Positions 38,147-46,893 of a stretch of DNA of 64,000 bases are shown here, piece by piece (the first letter of the stretch is position 1; each line of letters opens with the position of its first letter). The DNA is from Candidatus Angelobacter sp. Gp1-AA117 (lineage in GTDB: Bacteria; Acidobacteriota; Terriglobia; Terriglobales; Acidobacteriaceae). The stretch spans positions 1-64,000 of the forward strand of contig QHVI01000065.1 in NCBI GenBank assembly GCA_003223515.1, read 5' to 3'. The notes beneath the pieces were generated by a model. The model was not told the origin of the DNA. It saw only the letters and a list, made by a program, of their open reading frames with translations, and made no database searches. A program made the position numbers and the translations under genes.

Positions 38147-38734
38147 TCAGAAACCCAGCTCCGACAGGATTTTCTGCAGGCGGTTCAGGCAGCGGCCGCG
38201 AATGAATCCAATCGAGCCGGTGGCCAGGCCCAGGCGCTTTGCCAGTTCGTTATAAGGAACCGGAGGCTGCTCGAAAAACAGCATCTTCACCAGTTCCGCG
38301 CAACGTGGCGGCAGCAACTGGACTGCATCTCTCACCATCTGCTCCTGCTGTATTTCCTGCAGAGTGTCTGGAGGAGCGGCGGCAATCTCTTCCGCAACTT
38401 CCTGCTCCATGGCATCCAGTTCCACGTCCTGGCGCCGCTTCTTTATGTGAAAACATTTGTGAGTAGCGACGGTGATCAGCCAGGAGCGCAATGATTCAAC
38501 CTTGCGCAGCTTTTGCAGATTGGTAAAGAGATCGACGCATACTGCCTGGAAGACGTCGGCCGCATCCTCAGGGCTCAGCGTGTATTTGACTGGTATGGAA
38601 TAGATCAGACGCTTGTACTTGTCGACGAGCCGGTTCCAGGCCTGCTCATCGCCGCTCAGGCATTCCTGTACCAGCCGCTCATCTTCAGCAGCAATCGGCG
38701 GAGGTGCAAGCGATATGTCCTGTTCTTTTTCCAT
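38147..38734 (-). CDS. ECF-type sigma-70 family RNA polymerase sigma factor
   Basis: WNRLVDKYKRLIYSIPVKYTLSPEDAADVFQAVCVDLFTNLQKLRKVESLRSWLITVATHKC (sigma2), LPPRCAELVKMLFFEQPPVPYNELAKRLGLATGSIGFIRGRCLNRLQKIL (sigma4). Confidence 0.9.
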   Translation of the reverse strand: MEKEQDISLAPPPIAAEDERLVQECLSGDEQAWNRLVDKYKRLIYSIPVKYTLSPEDAADVFQAVCVDLFTNLQKLRKVESLRSWLITVATHKCFHIKKRRQDVELDAMEQEVAEEIAAAPPDTLQEIQQEQMVRDAVQLLPPRCAELVKMLFFEQPPVPYNELAKRLGLATGSIGFIRGRCLNRLQKILSELGF

Positions 38735-40470
38735 TACTTATTTTTAGCCGGAGTGCGCCAGAACAACTCCTCCACATTCCAAAGAGTGTAATGCTCGAGG
38801 ATGGCGGGCTGAAAGTTACCGAGGTCGTCCTTCGCTGCGACCAAGATGTGAGGGCTGGCCAGTGAGATAAAAGGCAACTGCTGGGCAATGATCTCCTGCA
38901 CGCGGTCATACAGCTTCTTGCGCGCGGGATAAGACAAAGTCACCAACTGCTTTTGCATGAGCTGGTCGATTTCCGCCTGCCATGGAGTAGAGGGTTTGTT
39001 CTCCCCCGAATGCCACACATGCGTCGGCCCATCTGACGCCAGTAAACCAATGTCGGGGTTCGGATCTGCATCGCTTCCACCGAATCCCATCAAGGCCGCT
39101 TCAAAATCATGGCTGTTGAGTACCCGGGCGATCAACGACCCGGAGTTCATTGGCACCACATTCACTTTCATGCCCAGTTGTTTCAGGTCATCCTGCACCA
39201 GGGTGGCCATCTCTACACGCTGTGGATTGCTGGAACTCACCACGATGCTGAATTCCACGGACTGGCCGCCAGTATCCTGCAGGCTGCCATCCGGCTTCCA
39301 GGTAAACCCCGCGTCTTTCAGGTACCGGCGCGCCTGGGCAACATCATGTGGCGGAACAGGAACGGAATAGTTGATCCACTCGTTATTTGCGGGAGTTACA
39401 TGAGTGGCCAGGGGAGCGCCGCGCCCACGATAAACCAGCCGCACGATTCCCCCGCGGTCCACGGCGAAAGATACTGCCCGGCGGAAGCGCACGTCATTGA
39501 ACCATTGCTGTTTGCGGTTGATTGCGGGAAGCTGGCCCTGCGCATCGCTGTTCAAGTTGAAGAACAGGATGTTGTACTCGAGCCCCGGCCCCACATCGAT
39601 GAGCTTGTAACCGTGCGATTGCTGATCTTTCGAGAGCGCAGCAAAATTCTCTCCACTCAGCGTGTTCAGCACCTGCGTGTCTCCGGCCTGAAAGCGGATC
39701 ACCTGGGCGTCTTGTGTAGGAACGGCGAGAAAGGTTAACTCATCGAGATAAGGAAGCTGTTGTCTCCTGGAATCAATCTTCCAGTAATAAGGATTACGTT
39801 CAAGAATGATGCTCGATCCCGGAACAATTTTCTTTACCCTGAAAGGACCCAGCCCAGCCACCTTTTCAGGTGGTGTATTGAGCGTCCATGCCTGCTGCAG
39901 CGTGCCTGCCGCGTAATCCGTTTCCAGAAGATGCCGGGGCAGGATGGCGATGCTGTCGAAAAATCTGTCTCCAACGGCATATGGAGCAGGAAAGGTGAAG
40001 CGCACGGTGAAGTTGTCGAGCTTTTCTACCGAAACCGGTTTTCCGGAGATCGTCAGCAGGTCGCGCTGGGGCGCCCCTACCTTTTCATCGAGGTAAACCT
40101 TGCAGGTGAACATTACATCGTTGGCATCAAAGGGGATACCGTCAGAGAAGCGGAGCCCCTGGCGCAGCTTCAACGTGAACTGCTTTCCATCTCGGGATGC
40201 AGTCCATGACTTCGCCAGGGCGGGCTCAGGTTTCAGGGTAGAGCGATTGATATGAATAAGGTCTGCTGCCGTCCGCCAGATAACGGCCCGCGAGTTCTGG
40301 TCGATGGCGGTGATCGGGTTCAGGGTCTTTGGTTCGGCTGCCAGAGCGATGGCAAGATGCCCGCCCCGTTGCCCCGGTTCAGCCGTGGAATGCATGTAGT
40401 CCTGCGCTGGTAGCAGGACCGGAACGGTCGCGGCGATAAGGATCAGGCAGGTTCTCCGAAAGCTGTTCAT
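38734..40470 (-). CDS. Peptide ABC transporter substrate-binding protein (SBP_bac_5)
   Basis: Signal peptide; EPKTLNPITAIDQNS, WTASRDGKQFTLKLRQGLRFSDGIPFDANDVMFTCKVY, FRRAVSFAVDRGGIVRLVYRG. Confidence 0.92.
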   Translation of the reverse strand: MNSFRRTCLILIAATVPVLLPAQDYMHSTAEPGQRGGHLAIALAAEPKTLNPITAIDQNSRAVIWRTAADLIHINRSTLKPEPALAKSWTASRDGKQFTLKLRQGLRFSDGIPFDANDVMFTCKVYLDEKVGAPQRDLLTISGKPVSVEKLDNFTVRFTFPAPYAVGDRFFDSIAILPRHLLETDYAAGTLQQAWTLNTPPEKVAGLGPFRVKKIVPGSSIILERNPYYWKIDSRRQQLPYLDELTFLAVPTQDAQVIRFQAGDTQVLNTLSGENFAALSKDQQSHGYKLIDVGPGLEYNILFFNLNSDAQGQLPAINRKQQWFNDVRFRRAVSFAVDRGGIVRLVYRGRGAPLATHVTPANNEWINYSVPVPPHDVAQARRYLKDAGFTWKPDGSLQDTGGQSVEFSIVVSSSNPQRVEMATLVQDDLKQLGMKVNVVPMNSGSLIARVLNSHDFEAALMGFGGSDADPNPDIGLLASDGPTHVWHSGENKPSTPWQAEIDQLMQKQLVTLSYPARKKLYDRVQEIIAQQLPFISLASPHILVAAKDDLGNFQPAILEHYTLWNVEELFWRTPAKNK

Positions 40471-40556
40471 TTTACAATTTCTTTACAACTGGGCCAGCGG
40501 GCCCATGCCCCAGCCAAACTTCATTAGGCAATGAGTCTGAATTGCTTGTGAAAGTT

Positions 40557-41585
40557 TCAATTGTACCGGAGATGAAGATTATCTAATAATTGATGGTAGG
40601 CAAGGAAGACCGGAATCAGGATCAACCCCGGAACCAGCATCCACCACCGCGCCGTAAGTAATAGATGTTGTTGGGCATAGGCGAGCATGTTGCCCCAACT
40701 GGGTACCGGCTCCCCGATGCCTAAACCGAGAAACGACAGAACTACTTCAGCCAGAATAAAGAGGGGGACGAGCAGGGCAATCTGCGTCAGGATCACCCCG
40801 ACGGCCGACGGAAATATATGTCGCCGTAAGACATATACGCCAGACGCGCCAAACCCCTGCGCCGCCAGCACGAAGTTGCGCTCCCTGGCGCTTAACACGA
40901 CGCCGCGTACCAGCCTTGCCGGACGGCCCCAACCCACCAGGCCAATTACCCCGACTACCAGGAAAAAGGCCGTAGCCGGCTCGATCTGTAGGGGCAGGAA
41001 GGCGCGGATGGCCAGCAGCAGGTAAAACCAAGGGACAGCGATGAAGATTTCCGCCAGCCGCATGATGACATCATCTACCACCTTGCCGTAGTAGCCGGCG
41101 ATCCCGCCCATCAATAAACCTGCTGCTCCTGATAGTAGAGCCGCAAATAGACCTGCAAAGAGTGAGACACGGCCTCCATACAAAGTTCGCGAAAACTGGT
41201 CACGGCCAAAGCCATCTGCTCCGAAGAGATAGATACGCGCCGGTTCGTCTGCGCCGAAAAGATGGATGGTGGCATCGGTCATTCCCAGTAAGCTGTAACG
41301 GTCTCCCCGGACGAAGAGCCGCACGGGAAACATTGCCGACTGGTCTTCTTTATATTCGGTGGAATTCTCAATGTCGCTAACGGATTTGTAGATGAATGGC
41401 CGCCAGTGAAACTTGCCGCCGGCATCGATGAAATGAATTCGGGCCGGGGGAGCAAAAGGTTGATAACGATCCTGCGCATCATAGCTGTACGGCGCAAAGA
41501 ACCCGGCAAACACCACCAGCAAGTGGAGTCCCATCAAAAACCAGATCGCCAATGCAGCGCCTTTAGCTTTCATAATCCTGGTCAA
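40557..41585 (-). CDS. Oligopeptide/dipeptide ABC transporter permease (OppC/DppC type)
   Basis: Six TM pattern; FGADGFGRDQFSRTLYGGRVSLFAGLFAALLSG and EAA-like ERNFVLAAQGFGASGVYVLRRHIFP. Confidence 0.9.
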   Translation of the reverse strand: MTRIMKAKGAALAIWFLMGLHLLVVFAGFFAPYSYDAQDRYQPFAPPARIHFIDAGGKFHWRPFIYKSVSDIENSTEYKEDQSAMFPVRLFVRGDRYSLLGMTDATIHLFGADEPARIYLFGADGFGRDQFSRTLYGGRVSLFAGLFAALLSGAAGLLMGGIAGYYGKVVDDVIMRLAEIFIAVPWFYLLLAIRAFLPLQIEPATAFFLVVGVIGLVGWGRPARLVRGVVLSARERNFVLAAQGFGASGVYVLRRHIFPSAVGVILTQIALLVPLFILAEVVLSFLGLGIGEPVPSWGNMLAYAQQHLLLTARWWMLVPGLILIPVFLAYHQLLDNLHLRYN

Positions 41586-41960
41586 ACGATTTGGAATTCA
41601 CCGCAGAGAACGCAGTATAGCGAAACCACAACCAAAACTTTTTACCACAGCGTGGCGAGCCACAACCAAACGGCTTTAACCGCAGAGAACGCAGAGAGCG
41701 CAGAGGAAGGCAAAAGTAGTTTATGTGTATTTGATCTGGCACTGTTTTTGTTCCCTCAAGATTTTCGGTACGCCAAAGCTGGACTTGGAAGAGGTAAAGC
41801 AGCATGAAAATTCTTCGCAGGAATACAAGAATTTTGGATATAGCAATGCGGAGGGCGCAGAGGACGCAGAGGGAACAAATTCTTTTTACTCGCGTTCCGC
41901 AAACTCTCTTCAATCTTTCTCTGCGTTCTCTGCGCCCTCTGCGGTAAAGATTCGGAAAAC
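41570..41960. repeat. Dispersed CGCAGAGR-type repeat block inserted between permease genes
   Basis: CCACAGCGTGGCGAGCCACAACCAAACGGCTTTAACCGCAGAGAACGCAGAGAGCGCAGAGGAA plus inverted TTTCTCTGCGTTCTCTGCGCCCTCTGCGGTAAAG; near-identical sequence recurs at 60811-60872. Confidence 0.85.
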
Positions 41961-42929
41961 TCATTCCTGCACCCGAATGCGCGGATCGACCGCATAGAGC
42001 AGCAAATCGGCAAACAGATTTCCCACTCCCATCAACAGAATCGACAGCATCGTCGCGCCGATCACCACAAAAAGATCATGGCTGAGAATCGCTTCCACCA
42101 GCAGTGGTCCCATGCCCGGCCAGCTCATCACCACCTCTACCAGTAAAGAAACACTGAGCAAGGCTGCCACGGACAGCCCCAATAAAGTAATGAGCGGATT
42201 GGCGGCTGCCGGAAGCGCGTAACGATAGAGCAGGTCGAACCGGGAAAGTCCGTGGCCTTCAGCGGCCTTCAAATAAGAGGAGTCAAGCACTTCAACCATG
42301 CTGGCGCGCACGTGGCGGATGATTGTAGGCATAGAGCCCAGGACCAGCACGGTCACCGGCAGAACCATGTGCCAGGCCGTATCCACAAGGGTCGCCCACC
42401 AGCCCGAATCAGCGGCGTCATGAGAATTCATTCCACCCACCGGGAAGGCATGAGTACGCAACGCAAATACCAGCACCAGCAGCGCCAGCAGCAGATCGGG
42501 GATTGCCAGCAGCGTGGACGTTCCCGCCGAAAACGCGCGGTCAATCCAGCTACCTTTTCGTGACGCTGCCAATACTCCCAGCGGCAAGGCGATGATCCAC
42601 GATAGAAAGAGCGCTGGCACTGTCAGCAGCAGGGTGTGGAGCATCCTCGGCCAGAGCAGAGAAGAGGCGGGCACGTCATAAACAAAGGAGTAGCCCAGAT
42701 TTCCACGAACAACGGAGCTGATCCACTTCCAATATCTGGTGGGCAGCGGCTGGTCGAGTCCATATTGAGCGCGCATGGCCTGCAGCGTTTCCGGAGAAAT
42801 CTGCGGGTTCAGGCGTGCTTCGCTGAGCACGTCTCCGGGAGCCGCTGCCGATAGCAGAAACATCAGGATGGAAACGCCCAGCAACATGAGCGCGATATTG
42901 CCGGCGCGGCGCAGCAGATAGCGGATCAC
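41961..42929 (-). CDS. Oligopeptide/dipeptide ABC transporter permease (OppB/DppB type)
   Basis: MIRYLLRRAGNIALMLLGVSILMFLL; RYWKWISSVVRGNLGYSF; SSYLKAAEGHGLSRFDLLYRYALPAA. Confidence 0.92.
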   Translation of the reverse strand: MIRYLLRRAGNIALMLLGVSILMFLLSAAAPGDVLSEARLNPQISPETLQAMRAQYGLDQPLPTRYWKWISSVVRGNLGYSFVYDVPASSLLWPRMLHTLLLTVPALFLSWIIALPLGVLAASRKGSWIDRAFSAGTSTLLAIPDLLLALLVLVFALRTHAFPVGGMNSHDAADSGWWATLVDTAWHMVLPVTVLVLGSMPTIIRHVRASMVEVLDSSYLKAAEGHGLSRFDLLYRYALPAAANPLITLLGLSVAALLSVSLLVEVVMSWPGMGPLLVEAILSHDLFVVIGATMLSILLMGVGNLFADLLLYAVDPRIRVQE

Positions 42930-44536
42930 CGTGCCACCTCGATGCCCGACACATGCAGCCGCCGGCTCGCCTCCAGCAAAGCGCGCGTTTCCGGCTCTGC
43001 GCTTTGCTGCAACAGTAACGGAGTAGAGCTCTCCACGATGCGGCCCTGCTGCATGACCATGATCTTATGCGCAAAGAGCGAAACGAAGTTCAGGTCATGC
43101 GAGATATACAGGTAAGTGAGGCGATGCCGCGTCTGCAATTCCAGCAGCATGCGCACGATTTGTGCCTGCAAAGGAATGTCGAGGCCTGAAAGCGCTTCAT
43201 CAAGGATGAGCAACCGCGGCTGGAGCACCAGCGCGCGGGCAATCGCCAGTCTCTGCCGCTGGCCGCCGCTGAACTGTGTTACCGGACGTCCGCTTGAATC
43301 GGGATCAAGGCCGGTTTCTTTCATCGCATTCAGCACTCGCTCCCGCGTTTCTGAAGCTGTGCCCCAGTGATTGATTTTCAGCGGCTCGGCAATCGCCTGC
43401 TCGGCCGTAAAGCGCGGATTCAACGCGGTGGTGGCATCCTGAAAAAGTAATTGGATTTGCTGGCGTGATCTCTTGGTCAATGTGTGAATGGGCATGCTAT
43501 CAAGAAGAATCTCTCCCGAATCAGGTGATTCAAATCCGGCAATGCAGCGGGCCAGCGTAGATTTTCCGGAGCCTGATCGCCCTACCAGCGCAATTATCGA
43601 TTGTTCATACAGGGCTAAGTCCACGTCTTGCAGGGCATTCACAGTTGCTTTCTGTGAGAAGAAGCGTTTGCGGCGGTAATGTTTGCTGACATGCTGGATT
43701 TCCAGCAGTGGCTTTGGCGTTTCCACGGCGCCGGGATTGGTCAGAGCCAGGGGCACGATGCGCGCCGGAGAGATAAGCTGCTGTACGTAAGAGTCAGATG
43801 TTTGCTGCAACTCATCGAAACGTCCGCTGGCGGCGATTTGTCCACGCTGCATGACTGCAATCCGGTCAGCAAACGAAGCCAGCACCCCGGCATTGTGCGT
43901 AATAAAGAGGATAGAGAGATTCAATTCGCTCTTGAGTCTTTGCAGCAGCGCCAGCACTTCTGCCTGGGTCACCGTATCGAGCGAACTGAGTGGTTCATCG
44001 GCAATCAGAAGCTTCGGGCGGCATACCAGTGCCTGGGCAATGGCAACACGTTGACGCTGGCCTCCGCTGATCTGGCTGGGATACGCTTGTGCGATTTTCT
44101 CCGGCTCATCAAAACCCACCTGGCGCAGCATGGAATGGGTCTTCTCCACTGTGTCAGCTTTGCTGAATGTTCCGTGGGCTTTGAGAACATCCCTGATCTG
44201 CACGCCCACTGGCAAAACCGGATTCAGCGCCAGCGCCGGCTCCTGAAACACCAGCGAGATCTCAGCGCCGCGTAGCTTCCGCAATTCAGCACTCTGGAGT
44301 TTCAGCAGGTTGCGGCTTTCAAAGATCGCTTCACCGGAAATATTCCTGGTATTTGCGGGCAGCAGCCGCAACAGCGCCAGCGCCAGCGAACTTTTCCCGG
44401 AGCCGGACTCCCCCAGAATGCCCACGGTTTCCCCGGCATTGATCTCGAGATTGAGGTCGCGCAGCGCAGGAACAACGGTCCCGTTGCCCGCCAGATAATC
44501 CACACTCAACCCCGCAACCTGCAGCAGTGGCTTCAT
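42926..44536 (-). CDS. Dual-ATPase peptide ABC transporter ATP-binding protein (DppD-DppF fusion type)
   Basis: Two Walker A (GESGSGKSSLAL, GRSGSGKSTLAR) and two signature motifs (ISGGQRQRVAIAQAL, FSGGQRQRLAIARAL). Confidence 0.95.
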   Translation of the reverse strand: MKPLLQVAGLSVDYLAGNGTVVPALRDLNLEINAGETVGILGESGSGKSSLALALLRLLPANTRNISGEAIFESRNLLKLQSAELRKLRGAEISLVFQEPALALNPVLPVGVQIRDVLKAHGTFSKADTVEKTHSMLRQVGFDEPEKIAQAYPSQISGGQRQRVAIAQALVCRPKLLIADEPLSSLDTVTQAEVLALLQRLKSELNLSILFITHNAGVLASFADRIAVMQRGQIAASGRFDELQQTSDSYVQQLISPARIVPLALTNPGAVETPKPLLEIQHVSKHYRRKRFFSQKATVNALQDVDLALYEQSIIALVGRSGSGKSTLARCIAGFESPDSGEILLDSMPIHTLTKRSRQQIQLLFQDATTALNPRFTAEQAIAEPLKINHWGTASETRERVLNAMKETGLDPDSSGRPVTQFSGGQRQRLAIARALVLQPRLLILDEALSGLDIPLQAQIVRMLLELQTRHRLTYLYISHDLNFVSLFAHKIMVMQQGRIVESSTPLLLQQSAEPETRALLEASRRLHVSGIEVAR

Positions 44537-44732
44537 TGAAATGATTAGAGAAACTTTATCCTAGTAGCTTACGTCAAAGATGCCGACAATGAGCATTTTA
44601 AGAATGGCAAGGGAAGCTTAGTTGTTGATCAATGAGCGATGACCCGATGAGCAAGCTCATACAGTATTTTATTTGGAAGGGAATTTTTCAGGGCCACCTA
44701 TATTTTCATTACCAGCGGCCTGTCCCTATATA

Positions 44733-44843
44733 GACGGATTCGTGGCTCGAATCCCGCTGTCCAGCAATAGAGCTGGGGCGATATTGTTGGACAGCTAAAA
44801 GTTTGAGGGACGCAAGGTGATTAAACCCTGCGTCTCTTTTTGC
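44733..44843 (+). ncRNA. Candidate structured intergenic RNA: two hairpins followed by an intrinsic terminator
   Basis: Hairpin 1 GGATTCG-tggct-CGAATCC (44736-44754); hairpin 2 GCTGTCCAGCAATA-12nt-TATTGTTGGACAGC (44756-44795); terminator AGGGACGCA..TGCGTCTCTTTTT (44806-44841). No ORF spans it. Confidence 0.5.
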
Positions 44844-44994
44844 TTATCAGGCTCCTCTTATGAACTGAATCCGGTCACTCGTCTTTCGGCAGAAGTACCA
44901 TGCAAGCATTTCCCTCCAGTCACCCTGTCTAATCCATTCTTAATTCATTAATGAGGTTTTTGTCTTAATACAGATTAAGCCCACAGGAATTACA

Positions 44995-45867
44995 GTGTTC
45001 CGCCACTGGCCGAAACTCAGGTTCGTTCTTGGGGGGGTGATCTTGCGGCATCGGGATTTCACAGCGGCTATCTCTCTACTTCTGCTTCTTGCAGCATTAG
45101 CCTTGGCAGGATGCGGTGGCAGCACAACTCCTGCACAGAGCGCTCAGACCGTAAAGCCTCCAAGTGGAACAGGAGGAAGCGGGGGGACTGGAGGAAATGT
45201 CCCAGCCGGCGCTACCGTGATTGACAACGTTGAGGACACGCCCAACTGGCTCACCTGCGGGGCTTGCGGCAATGATGGGGCTACTGGAGCCATCGCTCCG
45301 CATTCGATATCAATAGGCGTGCCGTCGCCCAGTGAAGATGGCCGGGCCACGCAGTTTTCCATAGCCGCTACCGTGCCCTTTACAAACATTTACTGGTACC
45401 AGCAGCACACCCCGGTGCGCGACCAACTCAGCTTCCTGATGTATGAATTCGATCTTTATATTCCCGTGGGTTCGGAAAATGCACCCCAGGCAATTGAGTT
45501 TGAGTGCCAGCAGATTCTGAATGGATGGGTCTACAACTACAGTTGGCAGGCGATCTACACGATGAACCTGTGGCGCATCTTTAATTATGGCGCCAAGCAG
45601 TGGGAGTCAGCCAATGTTTCCTTTCAGCATTTCACTCCGGGAACCTGGCACCACATGGTGGCCGAGTATCACAATGACGTGACCACGCATTCTGTTTTTC
45701 ACGATGCGCTAACCGTGGATGGCACCCGTTATCCGCTCAACATCCGTCATGACGCATTCTTCTCAGGCTCCAATGACCAGTTCACCAACGCGATCCAACT
45801 CGACAGCAACCTCCACCCCGATCCTTACAGCATCATGGTGGACAAGATGAAGATCACGTATAAATAA
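44995..45867 (+). CDS. Hypothetical lipoprotein with a lectin/polysaccharide-lyase-like fold region
   Basis: Lipobox-like LALAGCGG, Gly-rich linker, then WLTCGACGNDG...; GTG start at 44995 or a later start. Confidence 0.6.
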   Translation: MFRHWPKLRFVLGGVILRHRDFTAAISLLLLLAALALAGCGGSTTPAQSAQTVKPPSGTGGSGGTGGNVPAGATVIDNVEDTPNWLTCGACGNDGATGAIAPHSISIGVPSPSEDGRATQFSIAATVPFTNIYWYQQHTPVRDQLSFLMYEFDLYIPVGSENAPQAIEFECQQILNGWVYNYSWQAIYTMNLWRIFNYGAKQWESANVSFQHFTPGTWHHMVAEYHNDVTTHSVFHDALTVDGTRYPLNIRHDAFFSGSNDQFTNAIQLDSNLHPDPYSIMVDKMKITYK

Positions 45868-45938
45868 CACTGTTCAGCAAAGGTTCCTCTCGGAATGACA
45901 GAGGGTAAATGAATTCCCTACATGTTAGCTAAAATGCT

Positions 45939-46676
45939 CTAGCTCCCGCAATACTTCGCATAGTCCTTGCTCTCTTTTACATTGATCACCGCTCCCGGAC
46001 GGATCACATATTCCGAGGCACCGTATCTGTCTGCGCCTTTCTTCCAATCGTAGGTATAGCCGAGGCGGGTCCAGGGATAGCTGCAGCAATGATCGGGCGG
46101 CGTCAGCACCATGTATGAATCCAGACCCTGCTGCGTAATCCATCGCCGGTGTTCATCGCTCACCCAGTCAGGAAAGACCTGTCCGCATTTCTTGTCCCTC
46201 TGCACATTGCACAGCGTCGGCGTGGTAGGAATCGGATTGAGAGCCGGACGAAAGACGTCACGCTCGTCTACGCTCATGATTACGAAGCGGACGACCGGTG
46301 CATCCGGCTGCAACCCGAGCAACTGTCTCAGCCGCAAGGCCAGATCCTTTTCTTTGAAAGTCTTGCATTTGTTTTGCACTTCGGGCGCAACGGTCACCCA
46401 AATCGCGCGGGTGAGCGTCTGCCTGCCTTCAGGATAGGCATAGTCGGTGAGGGTTACGACAGTGGCCCGGCCTGAATCACTTGTAGGCAGCGGAAATAAA
46501 TCACGAACATTCTCCGGCTTGTAAACGGCTGCATCCATCACAGCGGTGTTGTAATCGACCCAGAGTTCGGCCACGGATGCACCGGTATCCGTCTGAAATG
46601 CCGGAGCAATGCACAGCAACGCAAGCACCAGAACCACGCGCACATACTTTGAAGACTGCCAGGAAGAAAACCGCAT
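45939..46676 (-). CDS. Hypothetical secreted protein
   Basis: Signal peptide (YVRVVLVLALLCIAPAF) and Cys-containing C-terminus. Confidence 0.6.
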   Translation of the reverse strand: MRFSSWQSSKYVRVVLVLALLCIAPAFQTDTGASVAELWVDYNTAVMDAAVYKPENVRDLFPLPTSDSGRATVVTLTDYAYPEGRQTLTRAIWVTVAPEVQNKCKTFKEKDLALRLRQLLGLQPDAPVVRFVIMSVDERDVFRPALNPIPTTPTLCNVQRDKKCGQVFPDWVSDEHRRWITQQGLDSYMVLTPPDHCCSYPWTRLGYTYDWKKGADRYGASEYVIRPGAVINVKESKDYAKYCGS

Positions 46677-46893
46677 CGCTCTCTCCTTTATTTATGCAGA
46701 TAAATTGCCGGGGGTAGGTGCTGTTCTTTATACGAGATTTCGGTTTTTACCGCAAAGGTCGCCAAAGGTCGCAAAGGCAACCTTCAAATATCGCGGAAAA
46801 CAGTGGGGAATCCGTTCATCCCGCACCCGTCCGTCTGATGAACGTTCAGGGACTGATTGCTGAATGCTGCTGCTGTTGTACAATCTCGCCTCA

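Noticed and set aside
41563-42013. Several ORFs (e.g. 133 aa, 90 aa, 85 aa) in the repeat block
   Set aside because: They translate the CGCAGAGR repeats (ENAESAE/QRTQR-type strings); not credible genes.
42926-44536. Misfused two-gene annotation of the dual ATPase
   Set aside because: Continuous frame with two complete ABC domains is a known DppD/DppF fusion type; ordinary.
44736-44764. tRNA 3'-end-like string (GGCTCGAATCCCGCTGTCCAGCA) with GGACAGC downstream, suggesting a permuted tRNA/tmRNA
   Set aside because: No consistent T-stem pairing and no D-arm or anticodon arm around the downstream GGACAGC; the two hairpins explain the sequence better.
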